Source: Acidovorax soli (GTDB lineage Bacteria > Pseudomonadota > Gammaproteobacteria > Burkholderiales > Burkholderiaceae_C). From it: DNA of 64,000 nt. This document shows, piece after piece, positions 14,404 through 22,615 of this stretch (position 1 is the stretch's first letter; each line of letters starts with the position of its first letter). The notes under the pieces were generated by a model. It made no database searches. It had not been told where the DNA came from and worked only from the letters and a program-made list of their open reading frames with translations. The DNA is taken from positions 1 through 64,000 of the forward strand of contig NZ_JACHLK010000008.1 in assembly GCF_014207955.1 (NCBI RefSeq), read 5' to 3'. The position numbers were made by a program, and so were the translations under genes.

Positions 14404-16068
14404 ATGAAGCCCACCACCACCCTCCTGGCCTGCCTGCTGAGCGCCGGCCTGGTCGCACCCGCACTGGCCCAGACCATCGTGCCGCCGCCCGAAGGCACGG
14501 CACGGCTACCCGTCAAGGAAGAGCGCGAAGAAGCCAAGGGCACGCCCGGCGAACCGGCGCGGCCGGCCGCGGGCAGCTACGGCCTGGACGCCAGCGGCGC
14601 CTTCCGGCACCCGGCCGAGGCCCCGGGCATCGGCGGCACCCACCCCTTCAAGGGCAGCCTCGACTACCTGGACCAGAACAGCTACCTGCACAACACCAAG
14701 GTCGAGGCGCGCTACCCCGACATGCTGGGCAGCCCCTACCACTCGTGGCAGACCACGGTGGACATGGAGGGCCGGCGCTACATGGTGATCCACGAGAAGT
14801 CGTTCTACAAGGTGTTCGACATCACCGACCCGCGCGCGGCGAAGAAGGTGGCCGAAAAGAAATGGGCCTGGGGCAGCAACGAGCATCCCTTCGGTCCGCT
14901 CACCATCCAGTTCAACGAGAAACTGGGCAAGCATGTCGCCGTGCAGTGCTATGAGGTCACGCGCTTCGGCATCCTGGAGAACAAGTACAAGCCCGAGCAG
15001 AAGGCCAAGATCGACACCATCCGCCAGCAGCCCATCCTGCGCGGCTTCCGCGTGTTCGAAGTGGGCAGCCCCGACCCCGCGCAATGGAAGAAGCTCTCCG
15101 AGCTGCCGCTGGACAGCAAGGCCGTGGCCGACCAGTTCCCGCAGCAGGGCTCCGGCTGCGGCGACGTGCCGGTGTATTGGGGCGGCAAGTACCTGTTCGT
15201 CTCGGGTGCGCCCGACGACAGCTTTGCCAACCAGGAATACGCCAACTTCCTCTACAACCCCGCGCAGATGGCCTTCGACCTGAGCGACCCGCGCAAGCCG
15301 CAGCGGCTGTCGACCTGGTGGGTGCCGGGGGCGCGCACGGGGGAAGAGGCCGAGTACCGCAAGAACCCGCGCGTGGGCAAGAAGACCGCGTGGATGGGCG
15401 CGCGCATGCCGCTGTTCATCCCGCGCGATCCCGAAAAGGGGGGCAAGTACGGCTACGCGGCCATGGGCGGCATGGGCTTTCACGTGATCGACGTGTCCAA
15501 CCCCGGTGCGATGAAGCGCGTGGGCCACCTGGACATGCCGGTCAGCCAGGCGGGCACCGAAGGCGACAACATCGACGTGAGCCAGGTGGAGAAGACCGGC
15601 GTCGTCTACTTCAGCGGCTACCCGCTCAACGAGGACTGCTACGAGCCCTACAAGGACATCTATGCGATCGACGTGAAGGACCCGGCCAAGCCGCGCATCC
15701 TGGCGACCTTGCCGCGCCCCACGCCTCCCCAGGGCGCGCCCTTCACCGACTACTGCCAGCGCCGCGGCAGCTTCGGGCCCAAGCGCAGCGGGTATTGGCA
15801 CCAGCCGGGAACGCCGAGCGGCAAGTACCTGGTCTACGCCTTCTACAACGCGGGTGCGCAGATCTTCGACGTGAGCAACCCGGCAGAGCCGAAGATCGCG
15901 GGCTACTTCGTGCCCCCGACCGTCGACCCCAAGGTCAACCAGCACTTCGGTGACCAGACGCATGGCGTGTTCATCGAATGGGACCGCAACCTGATTTGGG
16001 TCTTCACCAACCACGGCGCCTATGCCGTGTCCTCGCCGCTGCTCGGGGCTCCCAAGTCCGGCCTGTGA
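14404..16068 (+). CDS. Secreted LVIVD-repeat (beta-propeller-like) protein of unknown function
   Basis: A 554-residue exported protein with a signal peptide of about 23 residues (ends PALAQ). At least five LVIVD-type repeats are visible, each a hydrophobic-Asp strand followed by a DP/NP.xP turn: VFDITDPRAAKK, FDLSDPRKPQR, VIDVSNPGAMKR, AIDVKDPAKPR and IFDVSNPAEPK. Such repeats form propeller-like folds in periplasmic or surface proteins. It has Cys residues in single positions and no obvious catalytic motif. It begins 14 bases after the porin and precedes a periplasmic binding protein, so a role in uptake or periplasmic handling of the kynU-operon substrate is plausible but unproved. Confidence 0.8.
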   Translation: MKPTTTLLACLLSAGLVAPALAQTIVPPPEGTARLPVKEEREEAKGTPGEPARPAAGSYGLDASGAFRHPAEAPGIGGTHPFKGSLDYLDQNSYLHNTKVEARYPDMLGSPYHSWQTTVDMEGRRYMVIHEKSFYKVFDITDPRAAKKVAEKKWAWGSNEHPFGPLTIQFNEKLGKHVAVQCYEVTRFGILENKYKPEQKAKIDTIRQQPILRGFRVFEVGSPDPAQWKKLSELPLDSKAVADQFPQQGSGCGDVPVYWGGKYLFVSGAPDDSFANQEYANFLYNPAQMAFDLSDPRKPQRLSTWWVPGARTGEEAEYRKNPRVGKKTAWMGARMPLFIPRDPEKGGKYGYAAMGGMGFHVIDVSNPGAMKRVGHLDMPVSQAGTEGDNIDVSQVEKTGVVYFSGYPLNEDCYEPYKDIYAIDVKDPAKPRILATLPRPTPPQGAPFTDYCQRRGSFGPKRSGYWHQPGTPSGKYLVYAFYNAGAQIFDVSNPAEPKIAGYFVPPTVDPKVNQHFGDQTHGVFIEWDRNLIWVFTNHGAYAVSSPLLGAPKSGL

Positions 16069-16094
16069 CTCTGCCAGAAGAAAAAGGAATACTC

Positions 16095-17231
16095 ATGCCA
16101 TACAGCCAATATTGGATCGGCGCCACGCTCGCACTGCTGGGCGTGGGCGCCAGTGCGCAAGACGTCGTGCGCATTGGCCACGTGGGCCCCACCAGCGGCC
16201 CCATCGCCCACCTGGGCAAGGACAACGAGCTGGGCGCGCGCATGGCCATCGATGAACTCAACGCCAAGGGCGTGGTCATCGGCGGCAAGAAGGTCAAGCT
16301 CGAATTGCAGGGCGAGGACGACGCAGGCGACCCGCGCCAGGGCACGGCGGCCGCACAGAAGCTCGTCGATGCCAAGGTGCATGCCGTGGTCGGCCACCTC
16401 AACTCGGGCACGACCATTCCGGCGTCCAAGATCTACAGCGATGCGGGCATCGCGCAGGTCTCGCCCTCGGCCACCAACCCCAAGTACACGCGCCAGGGGT
16501 ACAAGACCACCTTCCGTGTGGTGGCCGACGACGTGCACCTGGGCGGCACCCTGGGCAAGTACGCGGTGAACGTGCTCAAGGGCAAGAGCATTGCCGTGAT
16601 CGACGACCGCACGGCCTATGGCCAGGGCGTGGCCGCCGAGTTCGAGAAGGGCGCCAAGAGCGCGGGCGGCGCCATCGTGGGCCACGAGTTCACCACCGAC
16701 AAGGCGGCGGACTTCATGGCCATCCTCACCAGCCTCAAGGCGAAGAAGCCCGATGTGATCTTCTTCGGCGGCATGGATTCGGTGGCCGGCCCCATGCTGC
16801 GGCAGATGAAGCAGCTGGGCATCCAGGCCCGCTTCGTCGGGGGCGACGGCGTTTGCACGGCCGAGCTGCCCAAGCTCGCCGCGGGCGACATGGCCGACGG
16901 CCAGGTGGTCTGCGCCGAAGCCGGCGGCGTGGAGGGCGCGCAGAAGAAGGGCATGGACGACTTCCGCGCGCGCTTCAAGGCCACCACCCGCAACGAGGTG
17001 CAGGTCTACGCCCCGTACTCGTACGACGCGGTCGGCGTGATCGTGGCTGCCATGGTCAAGGCTGGCTCCTACGAGCCTGCCAAGTACCTGCCGGTGCTGG
17101 CGCAGACCAAGGGCTACCAGGGCGTGACGGGCAGCATCAGCTTCGACGCCAAGGGCGACCTGCAGGGCGGCGCGCTGACCCTGTACACCTACAAGGCCGG
17201 CCAGCGCGAGGCCATCGGCGTGGTGCGCTGA
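16095..17231 (+). CDS. LivJ-type branched-chain amino acid ABC transporter substrate-binding protein
   Basis: A 378-residue periplasmic binding protein (type I fold, Peripla_BP_6). The signal peptide ends GASAQ; motifs VRIGHVGPTSGPIAHLGKD and VGHLNSGTTIPAS (ligand loop with Ser/Thr for the amino-acid carboxylate) are visible. AAAAAGGA precedes the ATG. No livHMGF genes are adjacent. Fourth and last gene of the kynU transcription unit, which suggests a ligand such as kynurenine, tryptophan or another aromatic amino acid; this is inference. A paralogue lies at 59346. Confidence 0.9.
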   Translation: MPYSQYWIGATLALLGVGASAQDVVRIGHVGPTSGPIAHLGKDNELGARMAIDELNAKGVVIGGKKVKLELQGEDDAGDPRQGTAAAQKLVDAKVHAVVGHLNSGTTIPASKIYSDAGIAQVSPSATNPKYTRQGYKTTFRVVADDVHLGGTLGKYAVNVLKGKSIAVIDDRTAYGQGVAAEFEKGAKSAGGAIVGHEFTTDKAADFMAILTSLKAKKPDVIFFGGMDSVAGPMLRQMKQLGIQARFVGGDGVCTAELPKLAAGDMADGQVVCAEAGGVEGAQKKGMDDFRARFKATTRNEVQVYAPYSYDAVGVIVAAMVKAGSYEPAKYLPVLAQTKGYQGVTGSISFDAKGDLQGGALTLYTYKAGQREAIGVVR

Positions 17232-17261
17232 CTCGCCGCGGCCCGCGAGCGTCCAAGGTTG

Positions 17262-17295
17262 GCCTCCATGTCCTGCGGCATGGAGGCTTTTTTTT
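17262..17295 (+). terminator. Rho-independent terminator of the kynU-porin-LVIVD-livJ unit
   Basis: GCCTCCATG (17262-17270) pairs perfectly with CATGGAGGC (17279-17287) over an 8-base loop, followed by eight T. Strong intrinsic terminator, 30 bases after the stop codon. Confidence 0.92.
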
Positions 17296-17333
17296 GCCTG
17301 GAGGGGCGCAAGGGAAAGAGGGTGGATCCTCCA

Positions 17334-17362
17334 TTGCTCGCAATTGATGTTTTTGGTATACC
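17334..17362 (+). promoter_or_regulatory. Promoter of the second porin
   Basis: TTGCTC (17334-17339) and TATACC (17357-17362) are 17 bases apart. The -10 element is contained in operator 4. Confidence 0.5.
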
Positions 17363-17366
17363 TAAA
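17351..17366. promoter_or_regulatory. Operator 4 of the GntR regulon (one mismatch)
   Basis: TTTTGGTATACCTAAA is palindromic at 14 of 16 positions and shares TTTGGTATACC with operators 1 and 3. It lies 49 bases before the porin ATG. A weaker related sequence, TTTGGGTATCC, follows at 17371-17381 and might be a second half site. Confidence 0.75.
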
Positions 17367-17414
17367 CATGTTTGGGTATCCATTGAAAAGAAATCACCAA
17401 CCACGAGGACCTCT

Positions 17415-18530
17415 ATGAACTCTTCCATGCATCGCGCACTGGCCCTGGCGGGCTGTGCGGCCCTGCCGCTTGCCGCGCTGGCCCAGCCGGCGGACGCCAA
17501 CCGGGTCAGCCTCTATGGCTTTCTCAAGGTCGACGTGGAGCAGGTGCGCGCATCGGGCACCGCGGGTGCTGCGGCCCTGCGCGCCAACCGGCTGTCCAAC
17601 AACCTGTCGGTGCTGGGCTTTCGGGCCCGGGAGGACCTGGGCGGCGGCATGGCCGCCTGGGCCCAGTTCGAGGGCAATGTCCGCGTGGACACCGGCGACG
17701 GGCCGTTCAGCGGGCGCAACACGGCGGTGGGGCTCTCCACCCCGGCCGGCGAACTGGTGCTGGGGCAATGGGAGGCACCGCTGCGCTTTGCCTCGGTGTA
17801 TGCCATCGACCCCTTTACGGCCGGCATATTCGCCTCCAACTCCATCATGGGCAACGGTTTCGCGACGGCGGCCAATGGCCAGTCCCCGGCCTCGTTCGAC
17901 CGGCGCCAGCCCAACCTGCTGCAGTACTGGTCGCCGGCCCTGGGGGCCTGGTCGCTGCGGCTGGCCTATGCCCTGCCGGAGGAAAAGACCGACCAGTCCT
18001 CCCCCGACATGTTCAGCGGCCTGCTCAGCTACCGGGATGGCCCGCTCTATGCGGCCTGGGGCTACGAGCTGCACCGCGCCTACTTCGGCGCGCACAGCCG
18101 CGACGATGCCCACCGCCTGGCCCTGGCCTACACCTTCGGGCGGACCCGGCTGCGCGGCAGCTGGGAGCAGTTGCGCTACGAGCCCGCGCCCGGCGAGTCC
18201 CTGCGGCGCAGCGCCTGGCAGGTGGCCGTGACGCACCAGCTCGACGACTGGCAGGAGCTGGCGCTGTCCTACGTGCAGGCCCAGGCGGCGCGGGGCCATG
18301 CCAGCAGCGCCGTGGGCGGCATCGGCGTCCCGGGCAGCGATTCGGGCGCGCGCCAGGTCTCGCTGGGCTACACCTACCGCCTGTCCAAGCGCACGGACCT
18401 GTGGGCGGCCTACACGCGCATCACCAATGGCGCGACGGCGGCCTACAACCTGTCGGCCAACGGCATCGCCGGCCTCAAGCCAGGGCAGGACCCTTCGGGC
18501 CTGGGCATCGGCATCACCCACCGCTTCTGA
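17415..18530 (+). CDS. Outer-membrane porin, putative member of the GntR regulon
   Basis: A 371-residue Burkholderiales porin: signal peptide of about 24 residues (ends LAALAQ), opening strand NRVSLYGFLKVDVE, eyelet and strand segments typical of Porin_4, penultimate LSKRTDLWAAYTRI and terminal Phe (GITHRF). GAGG stands 7 bases before the ATG. It is related to, but clearly different from, the porin at 13334. It is a single-gene unit bounded by the terminator at 17262 and by the glcB terminator. Operator 4 over its promoter links it to the catabolic cluster 9 kb upstream, so it may be the outer-membrane entry for that substrate. Confidence 0.9.
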   Translation: MNSSMHRALALAGCAALPLAALAQPADANRVSLYGFLKVDVEQVRASGTAGAAALRANRLSNNLSVLGFRAREDLGGGMAAWAQFEGNVRVDTGDGPFSGRNTAVGLSTPAGELVLGQWEAPLRFASVYAIDPFTAGIFASNSIMGNGFATAANGQSPASFDRRQPNLLQYWSPALGAWSLRLAYALPEEKTDQSSPDMFSGLLSYRDGPLYAAWGYELHRAYFGAHSRDDAHRLALAYTFGRTRLRGSWEQLRYEPAPGESLRRSAWQVAVTHQLDDWQELALSYVQAQAARGHASSAVGGIGVPGSDSGARQVSLGYTYRLSKRTDLWAAYTRITNGATAAYNLSANGIAGLKPGQDPSGLGIGITHRF

Positions 18531-18541
18531 GCCGCAGCCCC

Positions 18542-18569
18542 AAAAAAAACGGCACCCGAAGGTGCCGTT
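18542..18569 (-). terminator. Rho-independent terminator of glcB with UUCG loop
   Basis: On the minus strand AACGGCACC pairs with GGTGCCGTT around TTCG, giving a 9-bp stem with a stable C(UUCG)G tetraloop and a run of eight T in all. It follows the glcB stop by about 20 bases and faces the porin end. Confidence 0.9.
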
Positions 18570-18589
18570 GTCGTGGCGCTGGTTGGGGC

Positions 18590-20806
18590 TCAGGCGGCGG
18601 CAGCGGCCTTGAGCTTCAGGCGCCAGGCATGCAGCAGCGGCTCGGTGTAGCCGCTGGGTTGGGCCATGCCCTTGAAAACCAGGTCGCAAGCAGCCTGGTA
18701 GGCCATGCTGGTGCCGAAGTGGCCGGCCATGGGCTGGTACAGCGGGTCGCCGGCGTTCTGGCCGTCCACCACGGCGGCCATGCGCTCGAAGGTCTCCTTG
18801 ACCTGGGCTTCGGTCACCACGCCATGGCGCAGCCAGTTAGCCATGTGCTGGCTGCTGATGCGCAGCGTGGCGCGGTCTTCCATCAGGCCCACGTTGTGGA
18901 TGTCGGGCACCTTGGAGCAGCCCACGCCCTGGTCCACCCAGCGCACCACATAGCCCAGGATGCCCTGGGCGTTGTTGTCCAGCTCCTGCTGCTTCTCGGC
19001 GTCAGACCAGTGGGGCGTGGCCGTCACGGGCACGGTGAGCAGGCCGGTCAGCAGGTTGTCGCGCTCGGCGTTCACGTCGGTCTTTTCCAGGCCGATCTGG
19101 ATCTCGGCCACATTGACCTGGTGGTAGTGCAGCGCGTGCAGCGTGGCGCCCGTGGGGCTGGGCACCCAGGCGGTATTGGCGCCGGCCTTGGGGTGGGCGA
19201 TCTTCTGCTTGAGCATTTCGGCCATCAGGTCGGGCATGGCCCACATGCCCTTGCCGATCTGTGCCTTGCCGCGCAGTCCGCAGGACAGGCCCACCAGCAC
19301 GTTGTTCTTCTCGTACGACTGGATCCAGGCGCTGGTCTTCATGTCGCCCTTGCGGATCATGGGGCCGGCCAGCATGGCGGTGTGCATCTCGTCGCCGGTG
19401 CGGTCCAGGAAGCCGGTGTTGATGAAGGCCACGCGGCTGGCGGCCGCGGCGATGCAGGCCTTGAGGTTCACGCTGGTGCGGCGCTCTTCGTCCATGATGC
19501 CCAGCTTCACGGTGTCGGCGGGCAGGCCCAGCAGCTGTTCGACGCGGCCGAACAGCTCGCTGGCAAAGCCCACTTCGGCGGGGCCGTGCATCTTGGGCTT
19601 GACGATGTAGACGCTGCCCTTGCGCGAGTTGCGGATGCCATTGGCACCGTGGCCTTGCAGGTCGTGCAGCGCGATGGTGGTGGTCACCACGGCATCCATG
19701 ATGCCTTCGGGGATCTCGCGCTGCTTGCCCTGGGCATCGGTGTACAGGATGGCCGGGTTGGTCATCAGGTGGCCCACATTGCGCAGGAACATCAGCGAGC
19801 GGCCATGCAGGCGCACGCCACCGGCCTTGCCATCGGGGGCCGTGTACACGCGGTCGGCGTTCAGGCCGCGCGTGATGGTCTTGCCGCCCTTGGCGACCTG
19901 CTCGGTCAGCGTGGCCTGGATGATGCCCAGCCAGTTGCTGTAGCCCAGCACCTTGTCTTCGGCGTCCACGGCGGCGACGGAGTCTTCGAGGTCGAGGATG
20001 GTGGACAGGGCCGCTTCCAGCACCAGGTCGCTCACGCCGGCCGCATCGCTCTGGCCGATGGGCGTGCTGCGGTTGATCTGGATGTCGAGGTGCAGGCCGT
20101 TGTGCTGCAGCAGCACCGACGAAGGGGCTGCCGCATCGCCCTGGTAGCCCTTGAACTGCGAGGCGTCCTTGAGGCCCGTGCTGCCGCCGTTGGTCAGCGA
20201 GACCACGAGCTGGCCGCCTTCGACGCGGTAGCCGGTCGAATCCTTGTGCGAGCCGCTGGCCAGGGGTGCCGTGTCGTCCAGCACCTGGCGCGCGAAGGCG
20301 ATCACCTTGGCCCCGCGCACCGGGTTGTAGCCCTTGCCCTTCTCGGCGCCGTCGGTCTCGGGAATGGCATCGGTGCCGTACAGCGCGTCGTACAGGCTGC
20401 CCCAGCGCGCGTTGGCGGCGTTCAGGGCGTAGCGCGCGTTCAGGATGGGCACCACCAGTTGCGGGCCGGCCTGGGTGGCCAGCTCGTCGTCCACATTGGC
20501 GGTGGTGGCCTGCACGTTGGCGGGCTGGGGCACCAGGTAGCCGATCTTTTCCAGGAAACCGCGGTAGGCCACCATGTCGGTGATGGGGCCGGGGTTGGCC
20601 TGGTGCCAGGTGTCCAGTTCGGTCTGCAGGCGGTCGCGCTCGGCCAGCAGGGCGATGTTGCGCGGTGCCAGGTCGGCGACGATGGCGTCAAAGCCCTTCC
20701 AGAAGGCGGCGCTGTCCACGCCGGTGCCGGGCAGCACCTTGTCTTCGACGAAGCGGAACAGGGAGGTGGCCACTTGCAGGCCGTGGATGGAAGTGCGGTC
20801 GGTCAT
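18590..20806 (-). CDS. glcB: Malate synthase G
   Basis: A 738-residue enzyme of the usual GlcB length (about 725), condensing glyoxylate and acetyl-CoA to malate in the glyoxylate route. Recognisable segments are the N-terminal clasp, [30 protein letters not shown] with the catalytic arginine, [24 protein letters not shown] and the C-terminal [12 protein letters not shown]. Start ATG 20806 is chosen by homology; the frame stays open upstream across the divergent LysR gene but that part is antisense. A LysR regulator is divergent 171 bases away, and the intergenic DNA contains an AT-rich block (GATATAAATATG). No isocitrate lyase gene is present here. Confidence 0.97.
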   Translation of the reverse strand: MTDRTSIHGLQVATSLFRFVEDKVLPGTGVDSAAFWKGFDAIVADLAPRNIALLAERDRLQTELDTWHQANPGPITDMVAYRGFLEKIGYLVPQPANVQATTANVDDELATQAGPQLVVPILNARYALNAANARWGSLYDALYGTDAIPETDGAEKGKGYNPVRGAKVIAFARQVLDDTAPLASGSHKDSTGYRVEGGQLVVSLTNGGSTGLKDASQFKGYQGDAAAPSSVLLQHNGLHLDIQINRSTPIGQSDAAGVSDLVLEAALSTILDLEDSVAAVDAEDKVLGYSNWLGIIQATLTEQVAKGGKTITRGLNADRVYTAPDGKAGGVRLHGRSLMFLRNVGHLMTNPAILYTDAQGKQREIPEGIMDAVVTTTIALHDLQGHGANGIRNSRKGSVYIVKPKMHGPAEVGFASELFGRVEQLLGLPADTVKLGIMDEERRTSVNLKACIAAAASRVAFINTGFLDRTGDEMHTAMLAGPMIRKGDMKTSAWIQSYEKNNVLVGLSCGLRGKAQIGKGMWAMPDLMAEMLKQKIAHPKAGANTAWVPSPTGATLHALHYHQVNVAEIQIGLEKTDVNAERDNLLTGLLTVPVTATPHWSDAEKQQELDNNAQGILGYVVRWVDQGVGCSKVPDIHNVGLMEDRATLRISSQHMANWLRHGVVTEAQVKETFERMAAVVDGQNAGDPLYQPMAGHFGTSMAYQAACDLVFKGMAQPSGYTEPLLHAWRLKLKAAAAA

Positions 20807-20977
20807 GGGAGTGCCTCGGGCGGTTGGATGTGGACAAAAGCAGGGCCCACCATGGCAGGCCATGGGCACACTGTATTGCAAATGTTTGTCGATATAAATA
20901 TGCTCAAAAGCTGGAAACCAATGACTTTTTCGCAAAAATGAGGGCCCCACCGCCCGCCTACCTTCTGGATCCACGCC

Positions 20978-21910
20978 ATGGACAAGCTCAAGGCCTTTGA
21001 ATCCTTTGTTTCGGTTGCCACGCGCGGCAGCCTGACCGCCGCCGCCAAGGCCGAAGGGGTGGCGCCGGCCATCATGGGCCGCCGGCTGGACGCGCTCGAA
21101 GAACACCTGGGCGTCAAGCTGCTGGTGCGCACCACCCGGCGCATCAGCCTCACGCACGAGGGAAGTGCCTTTCTGGAGGACTGCCAGCGCCTGCTGTCCG
21201 ACGTGGCCAACGCCGAAGCCAGCGTGTCCGAAGGCGGCGTGAAGGCCACAGGGCACCTGCGCATCACGGCCCCCGCGGGTTTTGGCCGCCGCCATGTGGC
21301 GCCGCTGGTGCCGCGCTTTCGCGCCGAGCACCCGGACGTGACGATCTCGCTGAACCTCAGCGACCGCGTGGTCGATCTGGCGGGCGAGGGTTTCGACTGC
21401 GCGGTGCGCGTGGGCGACCTGCCCGACTCCTCCCTGGTCAGCGTGCGCATTGCCGACAACCGGCGCCTGTGCGTGGCCACGCCCGGCTACCTCAAGCACC
21501 ACCCGGCGCCGCGCCACCCGGGCGAGCTGCCCTCGCACGACTGCCTCACCCTGTCGAGCGAGGCCTCGCAGACACGGGGCTGGGCCTTTCGCATGCCGCT
21601 CGAAGGCGGCGGCACCGAGGTCGTGCACCTCAAGCCCGGCGGTCCCCTCGACTGCTCCGACGGGCAGGTGCTGCACGACTGGTGCCTGGCCGGCTATGGC
21701 ATTGCCTGGCGCAGCACCTGGGAGGTGGAGGCCGAGATCGCCGCCGGCCGCCTCGTCGAGGTGCTGGAGGACTTTGCCGCACCGCCCAATGGCATCTACG
21801 TGGTCTTCCCCCAGCGCAAGCACATGCCGCTGCGCGTGCGGCTGTGGATCGACTTCCTCAAGCACCACTACGCGCAGCCCGCGTTCTGGCGCGGCATGCC
21901 GGCCCCCTGA
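20978..21910 (+). CDS. LysR-family regulator, divergent from glcB
   Basis: A 310-residue LysR regulator: winged helix-turn-helix in residues 1-60 ([36 protein letters not shown]) and a two-lobed co-inducer domain from about 90 ([20 protein letters not shown]). The recognition helix AIMGRRL departs from the common QPAVSRQI form. It belongs to the CrgA-like branch. Divergent orientation makes glcB its probable target; ligand unknown. Confidence 0.92.
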   Translation: MDKLKAFESFVSVATRGSLTAAAKAEGVAPAIMGRRLDALEEHLGVKLLVRTTRRISLTHEGSAFLEDCQRLLSDVANAEASVSEGGVKATGHLRITAPAGFGRRHVAPLVPRFRAEHPDVTISLNLSDRVVDLAGEGFDCAVRVGDLPDSSLVSVRIADNRRLCVATPGYLKHHPAPRHPGELPSHDCLTLSSEASQTRGWAFRMPLEGGGTEVVHLKPGGPLDCSDGQVLHDWCLAGYGIAWRSTWEVEAEIAAGRLVEVLEDFAAPPNGIYVVFPQRKHMPLRVRLWIDFLKHHYAQPAFWRGMPAP

Positions 21911-21963
21911 CCAGGGTCTTGCGCCTGGATGCACGGTGCCGGCCGTGGCAGACTGTGCACTCC

Positions 21964-22608
21964 ATGTCCGAGCCCACGCTCCTGGTCGCCGATGACCATC
22001 CCCTGTTCCGTACCGCCGTGCTGCATGTGCTGCGCGAGCGCCTGCCCCAGTTCCGCACGCTGGAGGCGGCCAGTGCGGCCACGCTGGGCACGGCGCTGCA
22101 GGAGCATCCCGAGGTGGAGCTCGTGCTGCTCGACCTGAGCATGCCCGGCGCCCGCGGCTTCTCGGCCCTGCTGCATGTGCGTGGCGAGTACCCGGAGCTG
22201 CCCGTGGTGATCATCTCGTCCAACGACCACCCGCGCGTGATCCGCCGGGCCCAGCAGTTCGGCGCGGTGGGCTTCATCCCCAAGTCCGCACCCGCCGAGG
22301 CCATGGGCGCGGCCATCGAGGCGGTGCTTGCCGGCGACAGCTGGTTCCCGCCCATGGCGGCCGAGCGTTCCGAGGCCGATGCCGAACTCGCCGCCCGCCT
22401 GGCCCAGCTCACGCCCCAGCAGTTCCGCGTGCTGCTGTACCTGGCCGATGGCCTGCTCAACAAGCAGATCGCCGCCGAGATGGGGCTGGCCGAGAACACC
22501 GTCAAGGTGCATGTCACCGCCGTCCTGCGCAAGCTCGCCTGCCACAGCCGCACCCAGGCTGCGGTGCTGGTCAAGGGCCTGGAGACGGAAGACGCCGCTT
22601 CCGCCTGA
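21964..22608 (+). CDS. LuxR/NarL-type response regulator (DctR-like)
   Basis: A 214-residue response regulator: receiver domain 1-120 with acidic pocket Asp10-Asp11, phospho-acceptor Asp57 in VLLDLSMPG and conserved Lys in FIPKSAP; C-terminal GerE-type helix-turn-helix (about 148-205, with [37 protein letters not shown]). It converges on the hybrid sensor kinase gene with only 7 bases between the stops, and dctA lies beyond the kinase. I infer that the pair works like DctS/DctR and controls dctA. The start ATG 21964 places the receiver at once; the longer frame belongs to the LysR region. Confidence 0.92.
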   Translation: MSEPTLLVADDHPLFRTAVLHVLRERLPQFRTLEAASAATLGTALQEHPEVELVLLDLSMPGARGFSALLHVRGEYPELPVVIISSNDHPRVIRRAQQFGAVGFIPKSAPAEAMGAAIEAVLAGDSWFPPMAAERSEADAELAARLAQLTPQQFRVLLYLADGLLNKQIAAEMGLAENTVKVHVTAVLRKLACHSRTQAAVLVKGLETEDAASA

Positions 22609-22615
22609 GGCTGGC

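Noticed and set aside
17371..17383. A second GntR operator before the porin
   Set aside because: TTTGGGTATCC resembles the motif but its arms do not pair well; kept only as a possible half site.
17768..20941. A 1057-residue open frame on the plus strand
   Set aside because: It runs antisense to glcB and out of frame with the porin. Its composition is Gly/His/Gln-rich, as expected for the shadow of a GC-rich gene, and glcB is unmistakable.
18590..21934. A 1114-residue frame extending glcB upstream
   Set aside because: The part beyond 20806 is antisense to the LysR gene and is unlike malate synthase; ATG 20806 gives the normal length.
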